Shown one piece after another: positions 31,501-42,563 of a DNA stretch of 64,000 bases (position 1 is the first letter of the stretch; each line of letters opens with the position of its first letter). The DNA is from Prostheceraeus crozeri. Lineage: Eukaryota; Platyhelminthes; Polycladida; Euryleptidae. A program made the position numbers and the translations under genes. The stretch spans positions 124,001-188,000 of the forward strand of contig CAJQUW010007434.1 of NCBI GenBank assembly GCA_907163375.1, given 5' to 3'. The notes below the pieces were generated by a model. That model saw only the letters and a program-made list of their open reading frames with translations, was not told the origin of the DNA and ran no database searches.

Positions 31501-34020
31501 CTGGACAGCGAGATGTCACTGTGTGAAGCTTTATATAAAGAATGAGTGACATTAAGAGATGTGCTGATTGTATGAATGTTTCTCAAATTCTGAAGACAGA
31601 TTGTAGTCTGGAAGTTCGTATTTCTATTTATTGTGGGTTTAAGATATGTGATCGCTTTTGTTTCTATTATTGTTGCGTCTCGTGTGTACAACAATTTGCT
31701 GATGAAGACGACCTGAAAGCTCCCGATGCCTCCTAAACCGTCGTGCTAATCTTTGATATGTTGACATAGAGCGCTACTGGTGCTTTTATTTTCTATAGCA
31801 TGCTTGTGTTCCTGGTGCCTGGTCTTAAATATGCGAGCAGTCTCACCTTTGTAAAATTCACCAAATTGTGAACAAGTGTGTTAACAGTACAAATAAACTA
31901 CAAAATGATCTCTACATTTAAAATTAGCATTAATTAAAGCTTGACATATGCTATATACAAAAGAATTACTATTAGATTTATTATAAAGAAAAGATGCTGT
32001 CTGACAGCCATATTCATTTACCAATGTTACTGGCAAGTCGAAATTTTTGATCAATATATTTATTTTTCGATCGCAACGATCGCTTACGAACGGCAATTTA
32101 AAATGCACATTATTACTATATTTTCTTTTTTCGTTTTATTAATTTTATCTCTTAATCATCTTTGTTCGTTTTCATTAAAGCAGGGATGGTCCGCAACTTC
32201 AGGGCTTGTGTCACATTTTGTCACATTTCGGAAATGAAAAATTGTCACATTTTGTACATACCAAAATTCAATTTTGACATGTGAAAATACATCCTAGGCG
32301 CGCAATGCAGTTCCACAGCGCAAGCCTATTCCTTTATTTCTTTATCTCTGGTATTTGGTACCTGGAGCTTAAAATATAGACATCGATCGACTCATTCTAC
32401 GGTCTAAATGCTACAGCGACGGAAAAGCTCTTTTCACTTAACCTCTGTACTTAATTTCATATCATTAAGATTAGTACCTGCGTATTGTGTACATCAAAGG
32501 TAGTACACAATCCCATCCCAACTAGTGTACATGATCAAAAGGCTGATATCAACAATAGAGTAATTCACAACGTATCTACATGTATATTTGCAAAAATTGG
32601 AATAACAAAAAGTCCAAGAGAGCATCTACAAGCGTATGTCGTCTTTTCTAATTTGATTGTACTTCTTTGGCCACAATGTAAAAGCAAAAAAATAACAACT
32701 TTATAAACAAATTGCATCACTGACATAATATGCAAAGAGAAGACAGTATTACATGTAGAAAAAATGATCAAAAAAGGTAATCAAGAATGAATTAATTATC
32801 CATATCTTGAAAATGTCTCCGCTACTCAAAATACATGCATTATTTGGAAAGAGCGAGGATAATAGTAACTCGTATGGGTTTTAATACATATCCTCCTAAA
32901 TTCTAGCGAATCACAAAAAACATTCTCCAACTTAAAATTCCTCAACACTCAGAAACCCAACCTACCGACTTCGATGTTTAGATGCCGAAAGATTGAAACT
33001 ACTAATTTATGTACAAAGAAAGATTCCTTTGATGAATTAAGTGTCAAGGACAATGGCAGAAATCAATTACAGTGATTCGGTTCAATAGTCAACAGATCGG
33101 TAACAGTACTTCCTAGCTCTTTCTAAGCATATGTGTAGATTCATAACAGATTGATTGTGTGCGAATGTGTATCTTAAAGCGTTCTAGAAACGTGTTCACC
33201 TTTGGAAAACAAGCAAACAATAAAATTTCAATACTATCAAAATTTTAAAATCAATTTCTCTCGACATTGGAGAAACAAGAAGAAGAAAATGTTACGGTCA
33301 TCATTATCATCCGTACGATGATGATCACTATCGGCATATCATTATCACTAGACCAGTCATCATTACGAGCAAACTAAGGATTCTTTTTCTTCTTAGCTTG
33401 ATATTAGGAATATGGTACGCCTATACCCAAGGCCTATTTTCATTTATCTACATATTCATAAAAATCATAGATACATTCTCAAAGAACATTCAACAAAATA
33501 AGGTCATCTCATTTATCTGCAAAGGTCCATCTTATCTGAAATATGTCAAAGTTTCAAGAAATTAATTCATAATGTCATCAGATGTAAGTAGACCCGGGCA
33601 AATGTCGACAAATACTCAGTAGAATTTCATTTTGTCACAATTTGTCACATTTTTTCGAGATTCCTAAATTGTCACATTTTATCACATCGAACCATCCCTG
33701 TTAAAGCCATTTTCTTCAAAAATTTTGCCGAAGTCATTCAAGCTGTTCTGCCTAGATTCACTTTTATTGGACCGCTTACCTACGGTATTAATACTGTTTT
33801 GTATGTAGCTGACTTTCACATGGCTCGGTGGGAGCGAATCCTTCCGTAAAACTATATTTGAATGGCACTCTTTGTGGTATCAAGAATAAATCATTTTGCC
33901 TGCACTTATTTGTATCTTTATATCTAGGAATGGCAACAATTCGCTTGGTTTTGGGATTCTATGGAAAATTTCATATGCGGATTTATAGAGTCAAAAACTT
34001 CCGATGTATTCGCTTAAAAA
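31500..34020 (-). mobile_element. Penelope-like element 4 (decayed), split by a hAT-like insertion
   Basis: On the minus strand, 34,020-33,707 encodes VFDSINPHMKFSIE, HFLDIKIQ and HSNIVLRKDSLPPSH, the end of a PLE reverse transcriptase. Beyond the inserted element (32,181-33,700), 32,170-31,740 continues with the linker and FYKGETARIFKTRHQEHKHA, a GIY-YIG core. Several stops make it an old copy. The insertion therefore split one PLE. Confidence 0.7.
32181..33700. mobile_element. 1.5-kb hAT-like element with CAGGGATGG termini and 6-bp duplication
   Basis: CAGGGATGGTCCG at 32,181 and CAGGGATGGTTCG read in reverse from 33,700 are terminal inverted repeats. Both ends have repeated gtcacattttgtcacatt subterminal motifs. 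The flanks are ttaaag on both sides (32,175-32,180 and 33,701-33,706). The interior has no recognisable transposase, so it is non-autonomous. Confidence 0.8.
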
Positions 34021-34079
34021 GATAAAAAGATAAAATTCAAAACAAATTAAGGGTGTATCAATACATCATCACTTTGCAC

Positions 34080-34262
34080 CACCCTTCGCAGTCGTATTTA
34101 TACGCATGATCGAAACATGTGCTCTGACGAAGCTGGGATGGAACCCTACATTTATAAGCGACACATAGACGACACTATAATGGGGGAATATGATAAGGAT
34201 CTTTTCAAACGAATATTGGACGTTTTTGACTCTATAAATTCGCATATAAAATTTTGCGCATA
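34080..34262 (+). pseudogene. PLE reverse transcriptase fragment in inverted orientation
   Basis: The plus strand encodes PYIYKRHIDDTIMGEYDKDL and DVFDSINSHIKF, the catalytic YIDD region. It is the same protein segment that the minus strand carries at about 33,960-34,020, in a related copy placed head to head. Confidence 0.65.
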
Positions 34263-34404
34263 GGACATCAAGCGATATTTGAAAGCATTATCAACATATC
34301 AAACGATGGCCGCAGGCCAGAGTTTGTTATAGGATAATGCTTGAAAATATCGTGTGATAGCGCTTAGTTTAGTGCAGATATCTCTGGTCTTCCAATGATC
34401 TCAG

Positions 34405-35227
34405 CAAGGTTGAACCTTGGGTAAGTGATGCAAAACTTGGGTTTTCTACACAAAACTTGGGTCTTCTATTAATGCTACATACATACAAATCAAGCTACAA
34501 AAATTAATATTTTGATTTGAATCTTGGGAGAACTACATGATAAGAGCATAAATCTCTGATATTTTTACCAAAATTCCACTCAATTTACAGAATATTTCAA
34601 AAATGAAATACTTGTGATCATAAGCTATTTCATTCTAGGCTTGACAACCCCGCGCATTGAAACTTCGTATATATTGTACTTGCTGTAAGCTTACATGGAT
34701 TTTGTTTCATTTATGCATATTGAATTTTTATATATTTCATAAATTTTACTTCTTCACAGTTATCCGCACCCCTAAACTGTCTGCGATAGACGACATTTAA
34801 AAAAATGAATTCATTCCAATTTCATATTCTAAATATGTTTAACCATGCACACACTACGCAGCTATGATATTTATTAAATCTGTATATATCTCTGAATGAT
34901 AAAATGAAAACTGCTTTGTTATGAGCAATGTGTAATTCAAATCAAATAAACCAAATATCTTCAGTTGGTCAGTCTATCAGTGTAGGTTCAATTATTAAAG
35001 GAAAACTTTGTAACATAATACATGAACTAGGCTACTAATTACAGTTACTGCAACAAAAAAATTAATTTCCCACTAATATCACACTTCTCCCTGGTCCAAC
35101 AGGAATTTTGGCCTATAGAAGAATCTTTATGTCAGCACAAAATGCAAAGAATGCACTTCGTTTGCTTGATTCTACTAATTTATTGAAACTTGGACTTGGG
35201 TTTCGACCAAGGTTTTGCCCAACCTTG
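34405..35227. mobile_element. 823-bp non-autonomous DNA transposon with CAAGGTTG ends
   Basis: CAAGGTTGAACC at 34,405 and CAAGGTTGGGCA read in reverse from 35,227 are flanked by a 7-bp duplication, atctcag (34,398-34,404 and 35,228-35,234). Both ends contain additional internal aaacttggg/cccaagt inverted motifs. No coding capacity. It sits inside PLE-flanking sequence whose uninterrupted counterpart is at 37,190-37,300 inverted. Confidence 0.75.
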
Positions 35228-35234
35228 ATCTCAG

Positions 35235-35970
35235 TGTATTACATGAAAAAGTGTCACACGGAAATTTTCATGAATTCTTAGATGACTAAAATATCACACA
35301 TACATAATTTGAAAAATACTTGATTAATGAATGTTGTTTGTGTACATCTGGATGAAACCGTGAAACAAGTTGTAAACAATTATCCATCACTCTAATACGC
35401 TCATTCATATAGGTAATCCGTTGAAGGAAGATTCTGGACCCAGTCACGAAGAGACTAGAGAATTACAAAACTCCCACAAGAATAATTTCACAGTTTCATC
35501 CAGATGTGCACAAACAACCGTCATAAATCAAGTCTACTAAAGTCACTGGCCTCCAGTCCAGTACATGGCATGTGAGTTGAACGTGCCTTAGATATCTTAT
35601 ATCATAGATGTACCTGATAATACACGGAATATATCAGGCATGGATATCTGGATGTCCATGATCAGGCTCACGCAATAACCATGGATTTCTAAATGCTACA
35701 GAAATCCATGCAAAAGTCCATGGAAATATCCAAATCCATTCATTTCCATTCGCGTCATTTAGCCCATAGAAGTAGATAATAGTACACTATGGACTTTCTA
35801 TGGTATTGTTAATTTCTATGATTTAGCCCATGAAGACGGCGTGAATTTCCATCAATTCTGTTTATAGCCTGCCACCACATCAATGGTGTCAAATTGTTGT
35901 TTTCTAACTTACTACTCAGAGATCCCAATGACGGGCATGGAAAGCAAGAAAGTTTTGAATCTCGATATTC
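35235..35970. other. PLE-associated inverted repeats, no gene
   Basis: catctggatgaaaccgtgaaac at 35,347 returns inverted at about 35,490-35,512. The block at 35,228-35,290 (cacacggaaattttcatgaa) returns inverted at about 37,205-37,235. These inverted flanks resemble PLE insertion scars. Nothing else is seen. Confidence 0.45.
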
Positions 35971-35972
35971 TT

Positions 35973-36670
35973 GTAATATATTTATTTATTTTATTTTATT
36001 TATTTAATTTAACCACAACATCTGTAACCGAAGTTACAATCAAAGTGGATATACAAGGAAATATAACAGCAATGACACATCATCTATCAACAGATTAGAA
36101 AGTTATGTTTGATTTAAGCAGATGAAATTTCAATAAGCGCTTGAAAATATGGAATCTTCTTTCATTCCGACACTTTTCGGGAAGGGAGTTCCACAACCGA
36201 GGTCCAAGGACATGAAATGAAAAATTCGAGGAACGATGGGTCACAATTGGTTGGTGCAGCAATGATGATTGATGGGAACGTAAGGTAAAGCGAGACATCA
36301 AAGAATTTGGGTAGGAAATAAGTTTATCCAAATAAATCGGCGCATTTCCATTAACACATTTGTGTACCAAACAACAAATTTTGAAGTGTATACTTTTCCG
36401 GATAGGAAGCCAATTCAAGTTATATATTACTGTCGAGGTCGGTTGGAATCGACGTAGAGATTTTATCAAACGAGCACAAGAATTCTGGATCCGTTGAAGC
36501 CGCTGAATTTTGTTAGCTTGACAAATGCTAAGAATAGAATTGCAGTAACTAATTCGTGACAAAACATGCGAGGAGCAAATCATTCTACAGACATTTTCAC
36601 TAATGTAATGGCGAATTTTATAGAAATGACGAATAAAAAGAAAAGCTCTTTTGAATACATGATATAGCAT
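35973..36670 (-). pseudogene. CR1/L2-like LINE ORF2 3' end with AAAT tail
   Basis: The 191-codon minus-strand frame (36,095-36,670) reads ICQANKIQRLQRIQNSCARL, LNWLPIRKSIHFKICCLV and GPRLWNSLPEKCRN. This is the familiar C-terminal segment after the reverse transcriptase of CR1/L2-type LINEs. About 100 bases of 3' UTR follow, ending in an aaataaataaaataaaat simple tail at about 35,973-36,005 (shown inverted). It is a 5'-truncated copy with its 3' end preserved. Confidence 0.8.
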
Positions 36671-37629
36671 GACATATTATCATTCAACATATTATTATTC
36701 AAGATAGCATGACTCAAGCTTGATAAAATGCATCAATGGTTTAATGGTCCGTCTAATTCTGATGTCATTCAAAGTTTGTCAACTAAAAATTGTGCATTTT
36801 ATGACTTCCTCTCTGAAGAAGATTGAGTGAACTTATAGCAGTATCAAGAATCAAACATGGCCTTCGGGGTTGCTCAATGATTGAAGAGAATTATACGCCA
36901 CTTAGTCAATACACAAGACAGAAATCGTGAAATATTGCTGCTGCAGGTTATGGAGCACTACATACCACCAAGCAAATTCAGCACAGGGTATCAGAACCAA
37001 TGGACATTGGCAGATTGCAGCATGCGCTCAATTAAAATTGAATTCGTCGATGGATCCTATAATAAGACACAAACAAGGAACCCAAGCTTCCATTTCGCAA
37101 AATTTTGAAGCAATTGTTTTATGTGCTTATAGCGACACACTAACAGATCTTTTCTGTTGAACCCCAGCTCTTCAAGCTATGTATGTGATATTTAGTAATC
37201 TAGGAATTCATGAAAATTTCCGTGTAACATTTTGTCATATGATATTGAGATAATTCACTGAGATCATCGGAAGACCAGAGATATCATCAAACGAATCAAA
37301 ATCAGCAACCAAACGAAAGGTTGCCATTCCTAAATACATACTGCCTGAAGAGATAACTTAACAGTTATCTTTATTAATCAATGACAGCTGTTAAATTTTT
37401 AAGTCTAACTTAATCCGAAACAAATTTCTGTGCTCTCTTTAGCATAGCCATATGAAGATATTGTTCATCCTCTTAAACAGGATCAACGTTTGGATTAGTT
37501 TAAACATCGCATGATTGAAAAATTTGCTGTCTTTCTGACATAAGTCGCAACTGCATGATGAAGCACGAAGATGAATTCGCAAAATGTGTGATTACTATTG
37601 GAATGTATCGTTGTGGACGTAACACGTGT
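36671..37629. other. Intergenic with PLE flank copy, no gene
   Basis: Only the inverted counterpart of PLE-flanking sequence (about 37,190-37,300) is recognised. The rest is unassigned. Confidence 0.4.
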
Positions 37630-38375
37630 TTGTGTAGAATTGGATGCATCGCATGTAGCTAGCTGTTAGGCATTGGAGGGTGCGTGGGTGTGAAGAAGAA
37701 AAAGTTGTAAAACAGGAAGGATCTGAAAGACCAAATAAAACAATTAGAGTCATACCGAAAGCTGGTGATTGCAGCGAAGAAATATCGGCTTCAGAGAGTT
37801 TCGTATTTAGAAATAGGCAGAAAATCTGCTGTTGGTATCAACTGTTGTGTTAGAACTGCATATCGACGAACTGAATTTGACAATAGCGGGATTTAAGTCT
37901 TACAGACGTTCTGTAGGCATACCTACAGGGGCAGCACCTCATCATCCAAGATAACAATGTGCAGTTGCACAGAGCACACCAGTCAAGTGATAACAGCTCA
38001 GCAATTGTGCACCTCATGACCCTCACGCTCTCCTGATCTTTCACTGATCGAGCTTGCGTGGGATGAGCCTGATAAAAGGGTGAAAAACTCGTGCCACATT
38101 CTCCTGGCAATTTCGAACCACTTTCCGAAAGATTGGTTGAAGAGCAATGAGAACACTTTGAACAGGAGAGATCGGATAAACTCTATGAACAACAGAATTT
38201 GAGCTCGCATTTCAGCTAGGGGCTATACAGGTGCTGGATATATGAAAAATACGTTTTTATCATTTAAAGTTATAATTTTTATGCTACTTCACTAATGAAA
38301 ATAATGGTCCCTAAAATTCTAAGTGTTACGATTTTTTGTGACGCAGTATATATACTCAGAGAATATTCTCATTAA
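37630..38375 (+). pseudogene. Decayed Tc1-like transposase
   Basis: Around 37,950-38,060 the plus strand reads LIIQDNNVQLHRAHQSSDN and then, out of frame, SPDLSLIELAWDEP, matching the QDN-x-x-x-H and SPDL-x-PIE-x-WDE blocks of Tc1 transposases (compare 60,784-61,410). Many stops and frameshifts. The tail at about 38,320-38,355 (gattttttgtgacgcagtat) resembles a Tc1-type inverted repeat end, but no partner was found on the left. Confidence 0.55.
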
Positions 38376-38421
38376 TCGGCATTTCACGTTTCGTGACGAT
38401 CATTTCAAACGGCCCCCAGAC

Positions 38422-38427
38422 TTCGGT
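38422..38427. other. Left 6-bp target-site duplication of element C
   Basis: TTCGGT directly before the AGTAGTAAG terminus. It is identical to 59,544-59,549. Confidence 0.92.
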
Positions 38428-40600
38428 AGTAGTAAGTAAAACTCCACTTCTGGACCGCGCAAGATGGTCGCTGACGTCCCCCCCCTCTGGAACGACAGAG
38501 TGTCGTGGTGTGCCGGCCAAGTGGGTCCGAAAGGTTCGCTGACGTCCCCCCCCTCTGAAACGACAGTGTGTCGTGGTGGACTTGGGCGACCGCCAGGTTT
38601 TGACTTGAGGCTATAGTGTGTGTTGTTTTTCGTGCAATCTGCTGAATGTTGGGTTGTAAAATGGGCTGTTTCGAGTGGAAGGAGTGCTCGGATGTGAAAA
38701 CGGAGGCCAGATTTGGATTCAGCGTAAAATTCTGCATCGGTATGGTGAGTTTGAAAGCAATCGGAGAGAAAAAATTTTCAACATTTTTCGAAAAAACGAC
38801 AGAGTTAGAATTTTGGACGTTTTGGGCTCTAGCGCCAAAACGAAGCATCGGATGGGAAAACGGAGGCCAGATTCGGATTCAGCGTGAAATTCTGCATCGG
38901 TATGGTGAATTTGAACGCAATCGGAGAGAAAAAATTTTCACTGACGTCCCCCCCTCTCGGGAGAGCTAGCTTCGATCTTGGCTTCCAGTGGACGGATTTT
39001 GTCGTGCAATAGCTCGTTTGAAAGCTAAGAGTGAGACAAATTCAGTGAAAGAAACGGCTTGTTCATATCTGTCTTCGTTTAGATGTGAGACGCCATTTAA
39101 GATTTTAGGTCGGAGCTCACCTGAAAAAATCCTAAGTGTCAGAGTGACTTTGTATGGACAAAATTTTGAAAATTTTCCAAAGTGTGGCATTTCGACCTGG
39201 GACCTTCACCAAAACATTTTTCATCAAATTTCACTGACCCCCCCCCCCCGACGGCGATCTTCTAACTTTGGTTCTAGTGGACGGATTTTGTCTTACAGCT
39301 ACTCGTTTGAAAGAGGAGAAAAAACTGCTCGATGACATTTTTTGTTGCGAGTCAATCGGACCAGCCGTTCAAAAGTTAGAGCTGTTACAAGATTTTAGGT
39401 TGGAGCTCACCTGAAAAAATCCTAAGTGTCTGAGTGACTTTGTATGGGTAAAATTTTGAAAATTTTCCAAAGTCTGGCATTTCGACCTGGGACCTTCACC
39501 AAAACATTTTTCATCAAATTTCACTGACGTCCCCCCCCCCTCGGGAGAGCTAGCTTCGATCTTGGCTTCCAGTGGACGGATTTTGTCGTGCAATAGCTCG
39601 TTTGAAAGCTAAGAGTGAGACAAATTCAGTGAAAGAAACGGCTTGTTCATATCTGTCTTCGTTTAGATGTGAGACGCCATTTAAGATTTTAGGTCGGAGC
39701 TCACCTGAAAAAATCCTAAGTGTCAGAGTGACTTTGTATGGACAAAATTTTGAAAATTTTCCAAAGTGTGGCATTTCGACCTGGGACCTTCACCAAAACA
39801 TTTTTCATCAAATTTCACTGACCCCCCCCCGACGGCGATCTTCTAACTTTGGTTCTAGTGGACGGATTTTGTCTTACAGCTACTCGTTTGAAAGAGGAGA
39901 AAAAACTGCTCGATGACATTTTTTGTTGCGAGTCAATCGGACCAGCCGTTCAAAAGTTAGAGCTGTTACAAGATTTTAGGTTGGAGCTCACCTGAAAAAA
40001 TCCTAAGTGTCAGAGTGACTTTGTATGGACAAAATTTTGAAAATTTTCCAAAGTCTGGCATTTCGACCTGGGACCTTCACCAAAACATTTTTCATCAAAT
40101 TTCACTGACGTCCCCCCCCCTCGGGAGAGCTAGCTTCGATCTTGGCTTCCAGTGGACGGATTTTGTCGTGCAATAGCTCGTTTGAAAGCTAAGAGTGAGA
40201 CAAATTCAGTGAAAGAAACGGCTTGTTCATATCTGTCTCCGTTTAGATGTGAGACGCCATTTAAGATTTTGGGAGATGGTCGAAAAACGACAGAGTTAGA
40301 ATTTTGGACGTTTTGGGTTGTAGCTTCAAAACGAAGCATCGGATGGGAAAACGGATTTCAGATTTGTAATCAGCATGAAATTCTCTATCAACATGGTGAG
40401 TTTCAAGTCAATCGGAGAGAAAAAATTTTTCTTCACAAAATTTTTTCGAAAAAACGACAGTTAGAATTTTCGCGATGGCTGTGGGCTGTAGAGCCAAAAC
40501 GAAGCATCGGATGGGAAAACGGAGGCCAGATTCGGATTCAGCGTCAAATTCTACATGGAAATGGTGTATTTCCAGCTCAATCGGACCTCTAGAATCGGCG
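38428..40600. repeat. Left terminal repeat of element C, with tandem ~582-bp units
   Basis: It contains three copies of the ctgacgtccccccc-led block starting near 38,941, 39,524 and 40,105, giving a period of about 582 bases with the third copy partial. The outer 500 bases carry the ccccctctggaacgacagag type motif. Open frames here are repeat shadows. Confidence 0.88.
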
Positions 40601-40633
40601 ATAGAAGCGTTTTAAGTGTTTGGATGATGGATA

Positions 40634-40720
40634 TTACGTCATCAGCTGATCGCCACACACTATATAAGCTGGGAACCGAGAGAGACTTGTCATTAAGACG
40701 AGAGCGATTGTCAGAGGTAG
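40634..40720 (+). promoter_or_regulatory. Inward-facing promoter next to the left terminal repeat
   Basis: A CRE/ATF-like TTACGTCA (40,634-40,641) lies 20 bases before a TATATAAG box (40,661-40,668). A transcript starting about 30 bases later would meet a splice donor-like AG/GTAGGT at 40,716/40,717. The block is conserved inverted in the right arm (TATA at 58,081-58,089). It probably drives a leader towards the polymerase genes, which is inference. Confidence 0.5.
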
Positions 40721-40974
40721 GTCGTCTCTCTGAGCTCCGATGATAGCTTCGGACATTCCAAATTCCGGGTTTCTGTAAGAAACCGACTTAGAAAATTTCA
40801 TTGTTGATATCAGCTAAGCCGTCAGACTTAGAGGTTAGCCAGGAGATGGCCTTCGTCTCCAGACCATAAAAGACTCCAAAACTTTAAAGGTTTGTAACTT
40901 TGCTTCTACAAGTCCGTTTGACTTGATTCAAAAAAGGTTCGGTCGCTATTGACCTGCCCTAAGTGATAGACTAC

Positions 40975-41268
40975 TTATAAAATTTCATAAGTAGTGCTAA
41001 AAAAAGATGAAAAATTTAAATTCACTATTTTTGGAGGTTTTCTGGGGTTTTCGACCCTGCTGAAGTCAATGAAGGCATGGATAAGTGTGTACGAGCCAGT
41101 CTTCTCATGAACCAAGCAGCTTTTCACTGAAAGCGAGCAAGACACGGAGAGTTTTGCTGTAATATTCCACTGACAGGGTGTTCCTTCGGGACGGCGGACG
41201 ATGCCGTAGTGATAAGTGTGGCAAGGGAGTGTGTCATAGTTTAGACCGAAACCGCTGGGGCAACTCAT
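40975..41268 (-). CDS. Possible Cys-rich frame in the tandem units (doubtful)
   Basis: The 97-codon frame begins MSCPSGFGLNYDTLPCHTYH. The same frame is duplicated in the right arm (57,111-57,353 and 57,482-57,778). A diverged neighbour unit shows a similar PCG-x-x-x-YG-x-x-RRP pattern. Conservation could equally reflect a DNA or RNA repeat, so coding is uncertain. Confidence 0.25.
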   Translation of the reverse strand: MSCPSGFGLNYDTLPCHTYHYGIVRRPEGTPCQWNITAKLSVSCSLSVKSCLVHEKTGSYTLIHAFIDFSRVENPRKPPKIVNLNFSSFFSTTYEIL

Positions 41269-41760
41269 GTCTCATGTTGGGCATTTGACACAGTTCTCAA
41301 CGTAGCACTTTGAACGCCAATCGGTTGAGTCTTAGCTATCTTGTCATGGGTGGCCTCTAAACATCTCCATTGCAAAACGCTGGTGAATCAAGCTCCCTAC
41401 GGCTTGCTATCAAGCTGCTCAAAGTCTGTCAACCTCTTACCAACTCTACAGGTTTTCATGTCTGGCGAATACTATCATTAAGTTGAATCTGCTATCAGTC
41501 AACTTGAACGTTGCAAATGAAGTTCGGTGTAATACTTCCTTTCGACGGGCGTTCCTGTAAAGGGCGGCGGTGAAACCCGTAGCTATGTATACCGCAAGGG
41601 ACATTCGGCAATGGTCAATCTTGTTAAACCTCTCTGCGTCATGTTTGCAAGTGATTGCCTCTGTCTCAACGTAGTATGCATTCGCGCCAGGGCGACATTT
41701 AGCCAGCTGTCGAAGGTTGCCTTATAAACTATCCATTGCATACGTTATGAGAACCATGAG
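41040..41760. repeat. Two diverged ~370-bp tandem units (left arm)
   Basis: Unit a (about 41,040-41,400) and unit b (about 41,410-41,760) share positions such as gttcct/gttcctt, ggcggcgg/gacggcgga, caagggag/caagggac and caacgtag, followed by tatccattgca/catctccattgc. The right arm holds one b and two a units at about 56,630-57,660. Function is unknown; a structured RNA or a repeated exon are both possible. Confidence 0.55.
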
Positions 41761-41762
41761 TT

Positions 41763-41963
41763 CTACCTGTCTCTATCAATGAGATGAATTGATGAATGGA
41801 ATGAAATGGGAGGACACTCACGCGCCACACGCAACATAACACACTTCTCTCTTCCGTAGTCTAACAAGCTCTTTACACATGGATCGCAGTCGATTGCTAT
41901 CCCTGTATCAGAAGTGTAAGCTATCTGAATTTTGTTTAACACTATTTCATCTACCATCATCAC
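41763..41963 (-). CDS. Small unknown frame conserved in both arms
   Basis: The 66-codon frame contains IAIDCDPCVKSLLDYG and MLRVARECPP. The right-arm copy (56,419-56,616) is nearly identical. It lies between the tandem units and the 151-residue gene. It could be a real small protein or an exon; no family was recognised. Confidence 0.3.
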   Translation of the reverse strand: MMMVDEIVLNKIQIAYTSDTGIAIDCDPCVKSLLDYGREKCVMLRVARECPPISFHSSIHLIDRDR

Positions 41964-42107
41964 CCATATGAAATGTTATAAGATTTGCAAGTTAAACTAA
42001 GTGTGCTACTATTTCCAAATGAAAAAGTATACATGGTTAAATCATCCACTGAAGCCCCATTCAAGTAAGTCAGTATGAAAGCAAAGATAATACGAAATAA
42101 AAATTTA

Positions 42108-42563
42108 TTATGGCATGTATTTCAAAAGGTCTTCATCGTCAATATCGTCCCAGAGTCTGCCTTCACACAGATCACAAAAACAGTTCACTTGCTTCAATCG
42201 TTCTTCTACCGCGAGCCTCACTTTGTCGATGTACTCCCACTCCGCCATAGTTCGTGGCTGGGAGTTAGGGGTGTACCATTCCCATAATTGGTGGAGGAAT
42301 TTGGTGCTGGTGATCTCCATCACATCATCAGTATCGTACTGCAGATACTTCCATCGTATGCCTGTTAAGTCGGGACACTCCTTCTCACATACACTCTCCT
42401 CTTCGTCATCCGCTGGTAATGACAGCTTTCTAATGTTGTCGAGTCGGTATAATTTCTCCACCTTCCCCTTCGTTGGAGCGTTTGGTGCAACGAGCGCCTT
42501 TGGCGATGAGCATGGAGAAGAGAACTCCAATTTTGTGTTCGGTGTTTTTGGAGGGCTTGTCAT
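42108..42563 (-). CDS. Unknown acidic protein divergent to the polymerase gene
   Basis: The 151-residue product has a Ser/Pro-rich N-terminus (TSPPKTPNTKLEF...SSPK), an acidic segment (ADDEEESVCEKE, residues about 51-62) and a compact C-terminus with VNCFCDLCEGRLWDDIDDED. The CFCDLC motif could bind metal. The gene is transcribed outwards from a region of about 290 bases shared with the polymerase gene start, so the two were probably co-regulated. It is intact and identical in the right arm (55,610-56,065), which argues that it is a real gene. Function unknown. Confidence 0.65.
   Translation of the reverse strand: MTSPPKTPNTKLEFSSPCSSPKALVAPNAPTKGKVEKLYRLDNIRKLSLPADDEEESVCEKECPDLTGIRWKYLQYDTDDVMEITSTKFLHQLWEWYTPNSQPRTMAEWEYIDKVRLAVEERLKQVNCFCDLCEGRLWDDIDDEDLLKYMP

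Noticed and set aside
41763-41963. Toxin or antimicrobial-type Cys-rich peptide
   Set aside because: No signal peptide and too few cysteines in a regular pattern; only conservation between arms supports it.
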